Below, piece after piece: positions 46,889 through 59,223 of a stretch of 64,000 nucleotides of DNA. Source of the stretch: Mycolicibacterium sp. CBMA 226 (lineage in GTDB: Bacteria > Actinomycetota > Actinomycetes > Mycobacteriales > Mycobacteriaceae); the NCBI RefSeq assembly GCF_009729075.1, contig NZ_VTGY01000008.1:1-64000 (forward strand), in the 5' to 3' direction. Position 1 is the stretch's first letter. Every line of letters starts with the position of its first letter. A model generated the notes under the pieces. It ran no database searches. It was not told the origin of the DNA and saw only the letters and a program-made list of their open reading frames with translations. The translations under genes were made by a program, and so were the position numbers.

Positions 46889-48058
46889 TCAGCCGCAGAC
46901 GCGCCGATAGATGTCGAGCGTCTGCTGGGCGACCTGCATCCAGGAGAATTCCTCGATACACCGCCGGCGGCCGGCCTGCCCGAACACGCGGGCCTGTTCC
47001 GGGTCACGGACCAACGTATTCACCGCGTCCGCGAGCCCCGTCTCAAACCCCACCGCGTCAGCGGCGTCGTAGTGCACCAACAGCCCGGTGTTGCCGTCGT
47101 CGACCACCTCGGGAATGCCGCCGACATCCGATGCGACCACGGCAGTGCCGCAGGCCATGGCTTCGAGGTTGACGATGCCGAGCGGTTCGTAGACCGATGG
47201 GCAGACGAAAACGGTTGCGGTCGCGAGGATTTCGCGGATCTTTTCGATCGGCAACATCTCCTGGATCCAGTGCACCCCGGCCCGCGTCGTGCTGAGCTCC
47301 TTCACGGCGGCCGCCACCTCGGCCGCGATCTCCGGGGTATCAGGTGCGCCGGCACACAGCACCAGCTGCACATCGGGGTCGAACCGGTGCGCTGCCGCGA
47401 TCAGATGGCCGACGCCCTTCTGCCGGGTGATCCGCCCGACGAATGCCACGATCGGCCGATCCGGATCGATGCCCAGGTCGGTCAGGGTCTGACCCGCCTC
47501 GACCGGATACCAGTCGTCGGTGTCGATCCCGTTGCGCACCACGTGCACTCGGTCCGGGTCCAGCTGTGGGTAGGTGGCCAGGACGTCGGCCCGCATACCC
47601 ACACTGACCGCGATGACGGCGTCGGCCGCTTCGATCGCCGTGCGCTCGACCCACGACGAGATGCGGTAGCCGCCGCCGAGTTGTTCGGCCTTCCATGGCC
47701 GCCTCGGCTCCAGCGAGTGCGCCGTGAGCACATGCGGAATGCCGTGCAGCAGCGCGGTGAGGTGCCCGGCCATGCCGGTGTACCAGGTATGCGAATGCAC
47801 CACGTTCGGCAGCGCGGCCGGCCCGGCGAACGCATTGTTGACCATCGCCAGGTCCGCCGACAGCGTCGTCAGCGCCGCGTTGGCGCCGGCGAGCAGCGGA
47901 TCGGGCTGCGCCACGAACGCATCCCTGCGGTGCACGCCCATACAGTGGACGTCGACGTCACACAGCCGCGTGAGCTGCCCGACCAGTTCGGTCACGTGCA
48001 CGCCCGCGCCGCCGTAGACCTCCGGCGGATACTCCCGAGTCATCATCGCCACTCGCAT
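46889..48058 (-). CDS. glgM: GlgM (glgA), alpha-maltose-1-phosphate synthase
   Basis: A 389-residue GT4 glycosyltransferase, orthologous to Rv1212c, originally called glgA. In mycobacteria it makes maltose-1-phosphate from ADP-glucose and glucose-1-phosphate, feeding GlgE for alpha-glucan and capsule synthesis. It has REYPPEVYGGAGVHVTELVG, HSHTWYTGMAGHL, FVGRITRQKGVGHLI and the C-terminal EPLGIVNLEAMACGTAVVAS donor site. It is divergent from glgC by 75 bases, so both are probably co-regulated. The ATG at 48058 fits the family start MRVAMMTREYPPEV. Confidence 0.95.
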   Translation of the reverse strand: MRVAMMTREYPPEVYGGAGVHVTELVGQLTRLCDVDVHCMGVHRRDAFVAQPDPLLAGANAALTTLSADLAMVNNAFAGPAALPNVVHSHTWYTGMAGHLTALLHGIPHVLTAHSLEPRRPWKAEQLGGGYRISSWVERTAIEAADAVIAVSVGMRADVLATYPQLDPDRVHVVRNGIDTDDWYPVEAGQTLTDLGIDPDRPIVAFVGRITRQKGVGHLIAAAHRFDPDVQLVLCAGAPDTPEIAAEVAAAVKELSTTRAGVHWIQEMLPIEKIREILATATVFVCPSVYEPLGIVNLEAMACGTAVVASDVGGIPEVVDDGNTGLLVHYDAADAVGFETGLADAVNTLVRDPEQARVFGQAGRRRCIEEFSWMQVAQQTLDIYRRVCG

Positions 48059-48133
48059 GTCGATGACGTTAACGCGTGATGCGTCGGCGCGTATGTCTGG
48101 CCGCTTCGGTTGGTGACGATTAGGTTTGGTGCC

Positions 48134-49348
48134 ATGAGGGAACAGCCGCAGGTGCTGGGAATCGTCTTGGCCGGCGGTGAGGGCAAACGGCTGTATCCGC
48201 TGACCGCGGACCGCGCCAAACCAGCCGTCCCGTTCGGCGGTGCCTACCGCCTCATCGACTTCGTGCTGTCCAACCTCGTCAACGCCCGATACCTGCGGAT
48301 TTGTGTTCTGACGCAATACAAGTCGCACTCACTGGACCGGCACATCTCCCAGAACTGGCGGCTGTCGGGTCTGGCGGGCGAGTACATCACGCCGGTCCCG
48401 GCGCAGCAGCGGCTGGGTCCGCGGTGGTACACCGGCTCGGCCGATGCCATCTATCAGTCGATGAATCTCATCTACGACGAGGACCCCGACTACATCGTCG
48501 TCTTCGGCGCCGACCACGTGTACCGCATGGACCCCGAGCAGATGGTGCGGTTCCACATCGAGAGCGGAGCGGGCGCGACCGTCGCGGGCATCCGGGTGCC
48601 GCGTGCCGAGGCGTCGGCGTTCGGCTGCATCGACGCCGACGAGTCCGGCCGCATCCGGAGCTTCATCGAAAAGCCGGCCAACCCGCCGGGCACGCCCGAC
48701 GACCCCGAGCAGACCTTCGTCTCCATGGGCAACTACGTGTTCACCACCAAGGCGCTCATCGACGCCATCCGGGTGGACGCCGAGAACCACGACTCCGACC
48801 ACGACATGGGCGGCAACATCATTCCGCAGATGGTGGGCGACGGTATGGCCGCCGTCTACGACTTCAACGACAACGAGGTACCCGGGGCGACCGAGCGCGA
48901 CCACGGCTACTGGCGCGACGTCGGAACGCTCGACGCCTTCTACGACGCACACATGGACCTGGTGTCGGTGCACCCCGTGTTCAACCTCTACAACCGGCGC
49001 TGGCCCATCCTCGGCGAGTCGGAGCACCTGGCGCCGGCCAAGTTCGTCAACGGTGGTTCGGCGCAGGAATCGGTCGTCGGCGCGGGCAGTATCATTTCCG
49101 CTGCGTCCGTCCGCAATTCGGTGCTGTCGTCCAACGTCGTGATCGACGACGGCGCCATCGTCGAAGGCAGCGTCATCATGCCCGGCGCGCGGGTCGGCCG
49201 CGGCGCTGTGGTGCGGCACGCCATCTTGGACAAGAACGTCGTCGTCGGGCCGGGCGAGATGGTCGGCGTGGACTTGGAGAAGGACCGCGAACGGTTCTCG
49301 GTCAGTGCCGGGGGAGTGGTCGCGGTCGGCAAGGGCGTCTGGATCTAG
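48134..49348 (+). CDS. glgC: GlgC, glucose-1-phosphate adenylyltransferase
   Basis: A 404-residue enzyme making ADP-glucose for glycogen and maltose-1-phosphate synthesis. It has [20 protein letters not shown], the [20 protein letters not shown] allosteric region, [24 protein letters not shown] and SFIEKP, and a C-terminal beta-helix ([20 protein letters not shown]). The length equals that of M. tuberculosis GlgC. The 3' end overlaps the convergent membrane protein gene by four bases. Confidence 0.97.
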   Translation: MREQPQVLGIVLAGGEGKRLYPLTADRAKPAVPFGGAYRLIDFVLSNLVNARYLRICVLTQYKSHSLDRHISQNWRLSGLAGEYITPVPAQQRLGPRWYTGSADAIYQSMNLIYDEDPDYIVVFGADHVYRMDPEQMVRFHIESGAGATVAGIRVPRAEASAFGCIDADESGRIRSFIEKPANPPGTPDDPEQTFVSMGNYVFTTKALIDAIRVDAENHDSDHDMGGNIIPQMVGDGMAAVYDFNDNEVPGATERDHGYWRDVGTLDAFYDAHMDLVSVHPVFNLYNRRWPILGESEHLAPAKFVNGGSAQESVVGAGSIISAASVRNSVLSSNVVIDDGAIVEGSVIMPGARVGRGAVVRHAILDKNVVVGPGEMVGVDLEKDRERFSVSAGGVVAVGKGVWI

Positions 49349-49938
49349 ACGGCCACTTCGCCGGCCTTCCGTCGCTTCCGGCGGCGCAGCAGCGCGACCG
49401 CGGCCCAGGCCAACGCCGCCAGCGCGACCAGAACCAGCACCGGTAGCACGATCGCGACGATCACCAGCCCGATGCTCGCCACGTCTTCCAGCGTGCTCAG
49501 CACCGGAGCGGCGAGCCCGCCGGTGGCGACGTTCGCGACGGGCCGCACGGTGGACTTCGTCAGCGACACCACGAGTGCGGTGACGGCCCCGATCACCACC
49601 GGAATCCACTGCCCGGAGCTGGCGAACGCGCCGGGGTCGGTGACGGCCGCGGTCTGTGCGGCGGTGCCGGAGCCGAAGACGATGCCGCCGGAGGTCGGCC
49701 TCACGAACGTCTGGATGGTGTCGTTGATGCTGTCGAGCGCAGGAACCTTGTCGGCGACGATCTCGACGACCAACAGCACGGCCACGATGCCGATCACCCA
49801 GCCGTTGGTCAACCACGCCCACGGGTGCGGAAGATGCACCAGGTTGGTGAAGCGTCCCAGCAGTCCCATCGCCAGCAGGGGGATGTAGGCGTTGAGGCCC
49901 GACGCGGTGGCCAGCCCGAGCCCGGTGAACAGTTCCAC
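49345..49938 (-). CDS. DUF4126-family membrane protein
   Basis: A 197-residue polytopic protein with four or five helices and a basic C-terminus ([15 protein letters not shown]). The N-terminal [20 protein letters not shown] and the central [20 protein letters not shown] are characteristic of DUF4126 proteins. Function is unknown. The GTG at 49938 is used. It lies where M. tuberculosis has Rv1214c/Rv1215c but is unrelated to PE14. Confidence 0.82.
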   Translation of the reverse strand: MELFTGLGLATASGLNAYIPLLAMGLLGRFTNLVHLPHPWAWLTNGWVIGIVAVLLVVEIVADKVPALDSINDTIQTFVRPTSGGIVFGSGTAAQTAAVTDPGAFASSGQWIPVVIGAVTALVVSLTKSTVRPVANVATGGLAAPVLSTLEDVASIGLVIVAIVLPVLVLVALAALAWAAVALLRRRKRRKAGEVAV

Positions 49939-50010
49939 CCGTTCAGTGTCCGCGATCTGTGCCGGATCTCTGCGCTGTCCGTGGATTTCCGGGCACAGAT
50001 CGCGGCGTGG

Positions 50011-50685
50011 TCACCACACGTAGGGCAGCAGCCGGTAGCGGACCTTGTGCGTGTAGTCGACGTAGCCGGGCAGCTCGGCGCGCAGCATCTTCTCTTCGTC
50101 GAAGATGCGGACCATGAGCGCCGGGGCGCTGGCGATCACCGGCACCAGGCCCCAGAAGGAGCCGAGCGCCAGCGGGGTCGCGAACATCATGATGAGCGCG
50201 CAGATGTACATGGGATGCCGCACGATGCCGTACAGCCCGGTCGAGATAACGGGCTGTCCGGCCTCGACGGAGATGCTCGCGCCCGCGAAGTTGTTCTGGA
50301 TCACCACCCACTGCGCCGCCACCAGCGAGACCCCGACGACGACGTTTCCCAGGACGACGACTACCGTCGGCACGCTCGACCAGCCGAAGCGCCAGTCGAG
50401 TGCGCTGACGACCCCGGTCGCGAACACCGATGCCAGGACCGCCCACATGACCAGTTTTTGCACCGGCCGGGTCTCGGCTTTCGGGCCGCCGTGCATGCGC
50501 CGGGCCAGCGCTTCGGGATGCTTGACGGCCAGGTACATGCTCGGGCCCATGGTCGCGATCATGAACACCGCGATGAAGACCCAGGCCTGCCAATAGTGAA
50601 TGGTGCCCGCGGGTACGCACAGCAAGAGCGCGAAGAAGACGATGCCGAGGACCGCAGAGCCGAGCGCCTGCAATGCCAGTTTCAT
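50011..50685 (-). CDS. Isoprenylcysteine methyltransferase-like membrane protein (Rv1216c)
   Basis: A 224-residue membrane protein with about five helices. GLYGIVRHPMYICALIMMFA and the C-terminal EEKMLRAELPGYVDYTHKVR are the signature of the ICMT/PEMT-like methyltransferase fold, with SAM bound near RHPMY. The substrate is unknown. It is the last gene of an operon starting at the TetR gene and lies seven bases after the ABC permease gene. The gene order matches Rv1216c-Rv1219c. Confidence 0.85.
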   Translation of the reverse strand: MKLALQALGSAVLGIVFFALLLCVPAGTIHYWQAWVFIAVFMIATMGPSMYLAVKHPEALARRMHGGPKAETRPVQKLVMWAVLASVFATGVVSALDWRFGWSSVPTVVVVLGNVVVGVSLVAAQWVVIQNNFAGASISVEAGQPVISTGLYGIVRHPMYICALIMMFATPLALGSFWGLVPVIASAPALMVRIFDEEKMLRAELPGYVDYTHKVRYRLLPYVW

Positions 50686-50692
50686 GTTCCTC

Positions 50693-52330
50693 CTACCGTA
50701 GATCGCGGCGCCGGAAAGCCAAGGCGCCCAGGATGATCAGAATTGCGTCGAGAACCAGCAGCCAGATCAACGGTGTCGCGGTGAAGGTGCCCGACCCGAC
50801 CCGCGGGACATGGCTGAACGGATCGAGGTCCAGCACCCAGTGCGGTGAATCCGATAGCGAGCCAAGCAGATACACCGCGATGAAGGTGACCAGCGCGCCC
50901 CACGCCACCGGAGTGAACCGCGGCGCCACGCCGAACAGCACCGTCGTCACCGCCGCCAGGAGCCAGACGGCGGGCAGTTGCACGGCCGCCGAGCCCAGCA
51001 CCAACGGCAGTTTGCCGGCGATATCGCCGGCCGCGGCGCCGTAGACCAGGCCGGCCAGCAGGCCCGACGTCAGCATCGCGACCGTGGTGTCGCCGATCGC
51101 GATCGCCACATAACCCGTCAGCCAACGGATCCGGCTCACCGCTCCGGCCAGCAGCGTCTCGGCGCGCTGGCTCGTCTCCTCCTGGTGGGGCCGCAGCGCG
51201 AGCGACACCGCGAACGCGGCGGCGACCATCCCCAGCATGTTGAACGCGATCGCGATGAATGCTTCCTCGAGGGCTCCGGTGCCACCGAGGCGCGTGATGA
51301 TGTCGTGGGCCGAACCGCTGCCGCCCAGCTCGTCGCCGATGCCGTGCACGACGCTCCCGACCAACAAGCCGTACAGTCCCAGCCCGACGGTCCAGACCAA
51401 CACCGAACCACGGCTGAGCCGCCACGCCAATCCGGTTGGCCCATTGAGCATTCCGGTTGCCCGGGGCCGGCCGCGCCGCTCGGCGAACATGCCGGCGCCG
51501 ACATCGCGGGAGCCCTGAAGTTGGTACGCCAGTACCACGAGTGCGACGGTCAGCGTCAGATGAAGGGCCAGCACGCCGAACCTGTCGCCGGCATACGGGC
51601 GCACCAGCAGTGACCAGCCCAACGGCGATGCCCAGGACAGCTCGCTGCCGCTGGCGTCGCCCACCGCCCGCAGGGTGAACGCGGCGCCGAGCACCGCGAA
51701 GGCGGTACCGCGGGCGACGCGGGCACTGGCGGAGAGCTGTGCGGCCACCGCGGCGACGGCGGTGAACACCAACCCGGAGGCCGCCAGGGCGCAGCTGAAG
51801 GCCAGCGAACCCGACACGGGCACATCGGTTTTGAGCAGTCCGAGGAATCCGATCAACCCGGTCAGCAGCGAGGCGCCGCCGGTCAGCAGCAGCGCGGCGG
51901 TGAGGCTCGCGTTGCGGCCCACTGCCGTCGAGTCGATCAACTCCGTCCGTCCGGCTTCCTCGTCGGCGCGGGTGTGCCGGATCATGGTGAGGATGACCGC
52001 GACGGCGATCAGCACGTGGAACATGCCGGCCTTCCAGATGCCGGCCGCACCCAGGCTGTCGTTGTAGATGTTGCCGTAGAGCGCACGTTGTGCCGGGCTG
52101 GCCATGATGCTTGCGACGAATCCGGCGCGGGCCGCGGCGGTGGGGTACACGGCCGCGATGCTGCCGATGTACACCGTGGCCAGCGGCAGGGACAGCAGCA
52201 GCACCCACAGTGGCAGCACGATCCGGTCGGTGCGCAGGTAAAGGCGAAGCAGCCCAAGGGTTCCGGTGAAGCTGGATGCCCCGGCGGCGGGTCGGGCGGG
52301 CCGTGCCGGGCGGTCCAGCACGGCGGTCAT
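50693..52330 (-). CDS. ABC exporter membrane subunit (Rv1217c-like)
   Basis: A 545-residue membrane protein with about twelve helices arranged in two similar halves ([40 protein letters not shown]). This is typical of ABC-2 or tetronasin-type exporter permeases. It partners with the ATPase encoded just upstream (ATGA overlap). In M. tuberculosis the Rv1217c-Rv1218c pair has been linked to efflux of several antituberculars. The ATG at 52330 gives [17 protein letters not shown]. Confidence 0.92.
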   Translation of the reverse strand: MTAVLDRPARPARPAAGASSFTGTLGLLRLYLRTDRIVLPLWVLLLSLPLATVYIGSIAAVYPTAAARAGFVASIMASPAQRALYGNIYNDSLGAAGIWKAGMFHVLIAVAVILTMIRHTRADEEAGRTELIDSTAVGRNASLTAALLLTGGASLLTGLIGFLGLLKTDVPVSGSLAFSCALAASGLVFTAVAAVAAQLSASARVARGTAFAVLGAAFTLRAVGDASGSELSWASPLGWSLLVRPYAGDRFGVLALHLTLTVALVVLAYQLQGSRDVGAGMFAERRGRPRATGMLNGPTGLAWRLSRGSVLVWTVGLGLYGLLVGSVVHGIGDELGGSGSAHDIITRLGGTGALEEAFIAIAFNMLGMVAAAFAVSLALRPHQEETSQRAETLLAGAVSRIRWLTGYVAIAIGDTTVAMLTSGLLAGLVYGAAAGDIAGKLPLVLGSAAVQLPAVWLLAAVTTVLFGVAPRFTPVAWGALVTFIAVYLLGSLSDSPHWVLDLDPFSHVPRVGSGTFTATPLIWLLVLDAILIILGALAFRRRDLR

Positions 52331-53253
52331 GCCCGCACCTGCTCGGACTCGCGGCGGGCACGACCATTGTCGTAGTGCCGCAGGAACAGATCCTCCAGCG
52401 TGGGTGGCTGGCTCACCAGTGAACGCACCCCGGCGTCGCCGAGTGCCTTTATGACGGCGCCGAGGCTCTCGGATTCGACCCGGGCGGTGAGCGTCCGGCC
52501 GTCGAAGAAGATGTCGGAAACCCCTGGGAGGTGGTCGATCCGGCCCGGATTGTTGATCATGTCGGCCTTGATGGTGGTGCTCGACAGGTGCCGCATCGAC
52601 TCCAGCGTCCCGGTCTCGACGGTCCGGCCGGCGCGGATGATCGTCACCCGCTGGCACAGCCGTTCGGTCTCGGCGAGGATGTGGCTCGACAACAGGACGG
52701 TGGTGCCACGGCTCGCGGCCTCGGCGACACACTGCTGGAAGACGTTCTCCATCAACGGATCCAGGCCGCTGCTCGGCTCGTCCAGCAGCAGCAGGTCGGC
52801 GTTCGAGGCGAACGCGGAGACCAGCGAGACCTTCTGCCGGTTGCCTTTCGAATACGTGCGGGTCTTCTTGGTGGGGTCCAGATCGAACCGCTCGGTGAGT
52901 TCGGCGCGACGCTTCTCGTCGATGCCGCCGCGCATCCGCGCCAGCAGGTCGATGGTCTCGCCGCCGGTCAGCGTCGGCCACAGCGTGACATCGCCTGGGA
53001 CATAAGCGATGTGGCGATGCAGCGCCACGGAATCGGTCCATGGATCACCGCCGAGCAGACGGACCGTGCCCGAGTCGGCACGGACGAGCCCGAGAAGAAT
53101 GCGGATGGTCGTCGACTTGCCCGCGCCGTTGGGCCCGAGGAAGCCGTGCACCTCGCCCCGCTCGACTCTCAGGTTCAATCCGTCGAGCGCCCGGACGGCG
53201 CCGAAGTTCTTGGTCAGGGTGTCGATCGCGATGGCTTCTGTAGCGGCGTTCAC
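52327..53253 (-). CDS. ABC exporter ATPase subunit (Rv1218c-like)
   Basis: A 308-residue ATPase: Walker [12 protein letters not shown]-loop region [17 protein letters not shown], signature YSKGNRQKV (a variant of LSGGQ), Walker [14 protein letters not shown], and H-loop LSSHIL. A DrrA-like C-terminal domain follows. The GTG at 53253 is chosen because GAGGAG stands five bases ahead; the GTG at 53259 overlaps that site. It follows the TetR gene by two bases and couples to the permease by a four-base overlap. Confidence 0.93.
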   Translation of the reverse strand: MNAATEAIAIDTLTKNFGAVRALDGLNLRVERGEVHGFLGPNGAGKSTTIRILLGLVRADSGTVRLLGGDPWTDSVALHRHIAYVPGDVTLWPTLTGGETIDLLARMRGGIDEKRRAELTERFDLDPTKKTRTYSKGNRQKVSLVSAFASNADLLLLDEPSSGLDPLMENVFQQCVAEAASRGTTVLLSSHILAETERLCQRVTIIRAGRTVETGTLESMRHLSSTTIKADMINNPGRIDHLPGVSDIFFDGRTLTARVESESLGAVIKALGDAGVRSLVSQPPTLEDLFLRHYDNGRARRESEQVRA

Positions 53254-53255
53254 AT

Positions 53256-53909
53256 TCACTCCTCAGTGGTGGTGACGATGGGCTGACCTGATTCCCGTTG
53301 CGCCAGAAAGGCTTCGTACATGGCCGAATCGACCATGAGACCCTCGGTGTACAGCTCGAGTGCGGGCAACAGCATGTCCTGCGCGTAGTCGTGCAGCACT
53401 TGGCGATAGTTCGTCGGGTTGTCGTGCAGCTGGATGTACGTCAGGAAGGCGCCGCCGCTGGTCAGGGCCAGGAAGCGGGCGCGCGCCTTGGGGTCGTGAC
53501 TCGGCTTGATGGTGCCGGCGCGGACGCCCTCTTCGAGATAGCCTTCGGTGTTGTCGATCATGTTCTGCCACAGTGACTTTGACAGTTCACCGCCGGTCTG
53601 CAGCGCCTGCATCAGATAGGCGGTCATGGGTGCGAAGGATTCGATCTCGGCGAGCTGCGCGAACCACGCGCTCGGGCTGGCGTTCTGCATCGACTCGGTC
53701 TTGGCGACCCGGACCGTCTCGATGACGTAGGCGTCGCAGGCCTCGCGCAGCTTCTCCTTGGACCCGAAGTGGTGGATCACCAATGCCGCGCTGACCCCGG
53801 CGGCCGCGGCGATGCTGCGGACGCTGGCCGAGAACCCGTGCTCGCCGAACTGTTCGATCGCCGCGTCGCGGATTCGGGCGACGGTGGTGAGGTCATCGAC
53901 TGAACGCAT
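53256..53909 (-). CDS. TetR repressor of the ABC exporter (Rv1219c-like)
   Basis: A 217-residue TetR regulator. The HTH lies at about residues 10-55 ([40 protein letters not shown]), and a ligand-binding domain follows ([20 protein letters not shown]). It is the first gene of the four-gene operon. The start ATG at 53909 lies inside a 12-bp inverted repeat, so autorepression is likely. In M. tuberculosis Rv1219c represses Rv1217c-Rv1218c. Confidence 0.93.
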   Translation of the reverse strand: MRSVDDLTTVARIRDAAIEQFGEHGFSASVRSIAAAAGVSAALVIHHFGSKEKLREACDAYVIETVRVAKTESMQNASPSAWFAQLAEIESFAPMTAYLMQALQTGGELSKSLWQNMIDNTEGYLEEGVRAGTIKPSHDPKARARFLALTSGGAFLTYIQLHDNPTNYRQVLHDYAQDMLLPALELYTEGLMVDSAMYEAFLAQRESGQPIVTTTEE

Positions 53910-53934
53910 GTTCAATACACTAAACATGCGTTCA
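53901..53934. promoter_or_regulatory. TetR operator: 12-bp perfect inverted repeat
   Basis: TGAACGCATGTT and AACATGCGTTCA are exact reverse complements separated by ten bases. The promoter-distal arm contains the start codon of the TetR gene. This is the expected autoregulatory operator for the operon. Confidence 0.88.
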
Positions 53935-54114
53935 GTGGGTCGTCAAGGGGCCGGCCATCAAGAGCCCGTAAATATTCGACAGCGCACGACGTGAGGCGCG
54001 GCGTGCCCGCCGTTGATCCTGCGGTGTGGGTGTTGGTTACTCGGCTTTTTGCGCCGTGAGTTCAGGGTCAGCGCGCATGGCCGCTGATCCCTGCGCCTGG
54101 CGTACCAGGGGTTC

Positions 54115-54870
54115 CTAGTCGCGAACTGCGGCAAGCAGGCCGTCGCCCAACGGCACCAGGACCGGCGTCAGGCGTTCGTCCTCGGCGATGGCGCGGGTCG
54201 CTTCCCGCACCGCCGTCACGTCGCGGTCGTTGGCCGCCGCGTCGCCGGCACGGCCGCCGAGCGCGGCCCGGTGCACGACGATCACGCCGCCCGGTCGCAG
54301 CAGGCGGATGCCCTCGGTGACGAACTGCGGCTGGTCGACGGGCTCGCCGTCGATGAACACCAGGTCGTAGGACTCGTCGGCCAGCCGGGTCAGGACTTCT
54401 TGTGCGCGGCCGACGATCAAGCGGGTGCGGGACGGCCCGACGCCCGCGCCGACGAATGCCTGCTTGGCCAGGCGCTGATGCTCGGGCTCGATGTCGATCG
54501 TGGTCAGCACGCCGTCGTCGCGCATGCCGGACAGCAGCCACAACCCGCTGACGCCGGCGCCGGTCCCGACCTCGACCACGGCCTTGGCCGACGCGATCTT
54601 CGCGAGCACGCTCAGCAGCGCGCCCACGGCCGGAGTGATGGGGTTGGCGCCGCTCTCTTCGGCCCGTTCCCGGGCCGCCGCGGTGATCGGTTCCTCGGTG
54701 ATGGACCGCTCGGCGTGTTTGACGATGGCCTCGGCGGTGCTGGGCTTCCCGGCGATCGGCGCGGCCGCCGCGGCTGCCGGGTCTGCCTGAGTGGGCGCGG
54801 CCGGAGCCGGCCGACCCGCCTCGGGCTGGTTACTGCCGGCCGAAACCGTCGGGTCATCGGTGCTGGACAT
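54115..54870 (-). CDS. SAM-dependent O-methyltransferase (Rv1220c-like)
   Basis: A 251-residue class I methyltransferase of the O-methyltransferase family 3 type. It has [19 protein letters not shown] (SAM motif I), [35 protein letters not shown], and [20 protein letters not shown]. The first 40 residues are Ala/Pro-rich and longer than in M. tuberculosis. The substrate is unknown. It is divergent from sigE by 156 bases, as in M. tuberculosis. Confidence 0.9.
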   Translation of the reverse strand: MSSTDDPTVSAGSNQPEAGRPAPAAPTQADPAAAAAAPIAGKPSTAEAIVKHAERSITEEPITAAARERAEESGANPITPAVGALLSVLAKIASAKAVVEVGTGAGVSGLWLLSGMRDDGVLTTIDIEPEHQRLAKQAFVGAGVGPSRTRLIVGRAQEVLTRLADESYDLVFIDGEPVDQPQFVTEGIRLLRPGGVIVVHRAALGGRAGDAAANDRDVTAVREATRAIAEDERLTPVLVPLGDGLLAAVRD

Positions 54871-55026
54871 GTGCGCAGCGTAACGAACGCCCAGCAAGCC
54901 ACGGCTCAGCACACGCGCATTGGGCACGCGCTCTCAGGTGGCCGTGAAGCGAGGCTGGGCGACGGCGCGAAACGCCCGGAGCGCAAGGTTAAGTTTTGGC
55001 GAACATATATTGGGTATCCGCAGGTC

Positions 55027-55941
55027 ATGGAGCTGACGCCGGGTTTCTCAGGAAAAGTTCAGTTTGCTCATACATCAACCTCACCAGGGTGGGGAACCGT
55101 AATCGCCATGCACGCGAGTGTTAACGATCTGCAAGCCGATTCCGGCCGCCGGCAGTCGCCGGACATCCGCGGAATCGGGAATATCGGACTTCAGGTACCG
55201 GTTTCTGCTGATGCGTCATGTGACGACGACGCGGAACCTACGGAACTGGAGATTGCCACGACCGCCATGCCGGCCCCCACAAAGCTTGCCCCGACCCACA
55301 TGTCTCATGTCCCGGTCGCCGAAGCCGAGCTGGAGTGGGCTGAAGTCAGCGACGAGTTGACCGGTACCGCCGTCTTCGACGCCACGGGCGACGTGGCCAC
55401 CATGCCGTCGTGGGACGAGCTGGTTCGCCAGCACGCCGACCGCGTGTACCGCCTGGCCTACCGCTTGTCGGGCAGCCCGCAGGACGCCGAGGACCTCACC
55501 CAGGAGACGTTCATCCGGGTGTTCCGCTCCGTGCAGAACTACCAGCCGGGCACCTTCGAGGGCTGGCTGCACCGCATCACCACCAACTTGTTCCTGGACA
55601 TGGTCCGGCGCCGCACCCGCATCCGGATGGAGGCGCTGCCCGAGGACTACGACCGCGTGCCCGCCGACGATCCGAACCCTGAGCAGCTGTACCACGACTC
55701 GCGGCTTGGGCCCGATCTGCAGGCCGCGCTCGACTCGCTGCCCCCGGAATTCCGCGCCGCTGTGGTGCTCTGCGACATCGAAGGCCTGTCGTACGAGGAG
55801 ATCGGCGCGACGCTCGACGTCAAGCTGGGCACCGTCCGCAGTCGTATCCACCGCGGCCGGCAGGCCCTGCGGGAGTACCTGGCCAGCCACCCTGGTGACT
55901 ACTCAGAGGCGGCCGCCGCGATCTCCGCCAAGTCCGCCTGA
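55027..55941 (+). CDS. sigE: SigE, ECF sigma factor for envelope stress
   Basis: A 304-residue ECF sigma factor. Region 2 ([38 protein letters not shown]) and region 4 ([39 protein letters not shown]) are intact. The 120-residue N-terminal extension is poorly conserved until TAVFDATGD. In-frame ATG 55027 and ATG 55108 are both possible; alternative SigE isoforms are known in M. tuberculosis. The following genes, rseA and htrA, are its regulators as in Rv1221-Rv1223. Confidence 0.95.
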   Translation: MELTPGFSGKVQFAHTSTSPGWGTVIAMHASVNDLQADSGRRQSPDIRGIGNIGLQVPVSADASCDDDAEPTELEIATTAMPAPTKLAPTHMSHVPVAEAELEWAEVSDELTGTAVFDATGDVATMPSWDELVRQHADRVYRLAYRLSGSPQDAEDLTQETFIRVFRSVQNYQPGTFEGWLHRITTNLFLDMVRRRTRIRMEALPEDYDRVPADDPNPEQLYHDSRLGPDLQAALDSLPPEFRAAVVLCDIEGLSYEEIGATLDVKLGTVRSRIHRGRQALREYLASHPGDYSEAAAAISAKSA

Positions 55942-56028
55942 GCGTTGTGACGCATCCGTCCAAGGTTGTCGCGCTACATTCAGTAGTAACGGCAGCGCAG
56001 TCTGAGGCGTGCGGAGAGGAGCTCGGCG

Positions 56029-56436
56029 ATGGTCGACCGGGGACAGTTGTTCCGTCGTGCGTTCTCCTGGCTGCCCGCCCAGTTCGCCTCCCAGAGCGAA
56101 GGGCCCGTCGGCCCGCGGCGCTTCGGGTCCACGGAACACCTGTCCATCGAGGCCATCGCCGCCTACGTCGACGGTGAGCTGCAGATGGGTGCGCACCTGC
56201 GTGCCGCCCATCACTTGTCACAGTGCCCCGATTGCGCGGCCGAGGTGGATGCCCAGGGCCAGGCCCGTAGCGCGTTGCGTGACTCATGCCCGATCATCGC
56301 GCCAAATTCTTTGCTGGGTGCGCTTGCGAACATTCCGAACGACGCATCGTTGCAGTTCGTTGAAATCCAGACGTCCGGCATCGAAGACCAGGAATTTGCC
56401 GACCGGCCGCCGCGGGAACGCCGTCGCCGCCGGTAG
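56029..56436 (+). CDS. rseA: RseA anti-sigma-E factor (ZAS)
   Basis: A 135-residue zinc-associated anti-sigma factor. The HxxxCxxC motif is His62-Cys66-Cys69 in HHLSQCPDCAAEV. SIEAIAAYVDGELQMGAHLR is the conserved sigma-binding helix. In M. tuberculosis it holds SigE under reducing conditions and is degraded by ClpC1P2 after PknB phosphorylation. GGAGAGGAG precedes the ATG at 56029. It follows sigE by 87 bases. The tail is strongly basic (PPRERRRRR). Confidence 0.93.
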   Translation: MVDRGQLFRRAFSWLPAQFASQSEGPVGPRRFGSTEHLSIEAIAAYVDGELQMGAHLRAAHHLSQCPDCAAEVDAQGQARSALRDSCPIIAPNSLLGALANIPNDASLQFVEIQTSGIEDQEFADRPPRERRRRR

Positions 56437-56493
56437 GGTTGATCGAGAATTTTGAGTGACCGTCACGCCCGTCCAAGCGGGTTGTGTGGATAG

Positions 56494-58013
<1,520 letters not shown>

Positions 58014-58014
<1 letters not shown>

Positions 58015-58436
58015 TGTTCGGCAACATCGGATGGGGCGAGATGCTCGTGCTGGTCATCGCCGGCCTGGTGATCCTGGGCCCGGAGCGGCTGCCCGGCGCC
58101 ATCCGGTGGACGGCAGGCAGCCTCAAGCAGGTGCGGGAATACCTCAGCGGTGCAACCAGTCAGCTGCGCCAGGACCTCGGCCCCGAGTTCGAAGACCTGC
58201 GTCAGCCCCTCAGTGAGCTGCAGAGGCTGCGTGGCATGACGCCGCGCGCTGCGCTGACCAAGCATCTGCTCGACGGTGACGATTCGTTCCTCACCGGTGC
58301 CTTCGACACCCCGGCAACCCCGGACCAGACCAAACCGCTGACCACGCCTGAGGTCAACGGCATTCCGCCCACCCCGGGTGCCCCCGGGGCCGCGCCGCAG
58401 CCGGGCCCGACGAAGTTCGACCCCGACGCGACCTGA
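58014..58436 (+). CDS. tatB: TatB, twin-arginine translocation subunit
   Basis: A 140-residue protein. The N-terminal helix [20 protein letters not shown] and [15 protein letters not shown] form the TatA/B signature, with the TatB-type Glu8/Glu at WGE. An amphipathic helix and a Pro-rich tail follow. It overlaps the htrA stop by one base (TGATG), so it is translationally coupled, as in M. tuberculosis Rv1224. The convergent TetR gene ends four bases later. Confidence 0.95.
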
Positions 58437-58440
58437 CGCG

Positions 58441-59148
58441 TCAGTTGTTCAGGGCCTGCAGGCGCGCCGGGTCTCGGTAACGGCCCGAATTCTCTGCGAT
58501 CTCCGCGGCCGGCGGCAGGATTTCGTCCGCCGCGACGTAGACGCCGCCCGCGCGTAGCGAATCGTCGAGCATCAACCAGATCCAGCGGGTCAGATCGGCA
58601 ACCAGCGCGTCCTGGGTGTCGCGCAACGGCTGTTCCAGCCAGTGCCCCGCCGCGGTCTCGACGAGGCCGACGATGCTGTAGGACAACCGCTCGGCGTCGG
58701 CCTGGACATCGAAGGCCGCCACGTACACCTTGAGCACGGCGGTCAGCAGGTTGGCGATGGTGATCTTGATGTCGGCGAAGGCATTGAAGCCCTCATCGAT
58801 CGAGCATCGCTGCAGGTAGCGGTACAGGTTCGGGTGCTGGGTCAGGAAGTGGACGTGCGCACTGACGCCTGCCTTGACGATCTGCGCCATGCTGCCCTCG
58901 GGCCGCCACACGGGCGCGAGTTCGGCGGTGATCATCTCGCTGGTCCGGTGCGCGACCGCGCGTTGCAGATCTGCGGCGTCGACGAAGTGCCGGTACAGCT
59001 TGGTGCGGCTGACACCCACGTGCGCGGCGATCTGCTCGGTCGAGGTCTGGGGTCCGTGTTGCTCGATCACGACGAGGGCAGCGTCGATGAACTCAGCGCG
59101 CCTGCGCTCGCGTTGGCCGGCCCAGCGACCGGTGGTGGCACTCGCCAT
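58441..59148 (-). CDS. TetR-family regulator, divergent from MpaB-type gene
   Basis: A 235-residue TetR protein. The HTH is near the N-terminus (RRAEFIDAALVVIEQHGPQT, STEQIAAHVGVSRTKLYRHF), followed by a long C-terminal helical domain with W and F residues (AAGHWLEQPLRDTQDALVAD). It is divergent from the DUF2236 gene at 59292. The 143-bp intergenic region holds an inverted repeat at 59224-59238. It probably represses that gene and the aldehyde dehydrogenase. The ligand is unknown. Confidence 0.88.
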   Translation of the reverse strand: MASATTGRWAGQRERRRAEFIDAALVVIEQHGPQTSTEQIAAHVGVSRTKLYRHFVDAADLQRAVAHRTSEMITAELAPVWRPEGSMAQIVKAGVSAHVHFLTQHPNLYRYLQRCSIDEGFNAFADIKITIANLLTAVLKVYVAAFDVQADAERLSYSIVGLVETAAGHWLEQPLRDTQDALVADLTRWIWLMLDDSLRAGGVYVAADEILPPAAEIAENSGRYRDPARLQALNN

Positions 59149-59223
59149 GGCTCCTTGTTTACCTCATGTACCTGGTCGGGACTCACCTGATGCATGCAAT
59201 CAGTTGGAGTCTAGCTATCTAGT

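Noticed and set aside
55045..55065. Possible MprA-box-like repeat (TCTCAGG and GTTCAG)
   Set aside because: The spacing is 11 rather than the expected 10 bases and it lies inside the chosen sigE coding region, so it is not supported.
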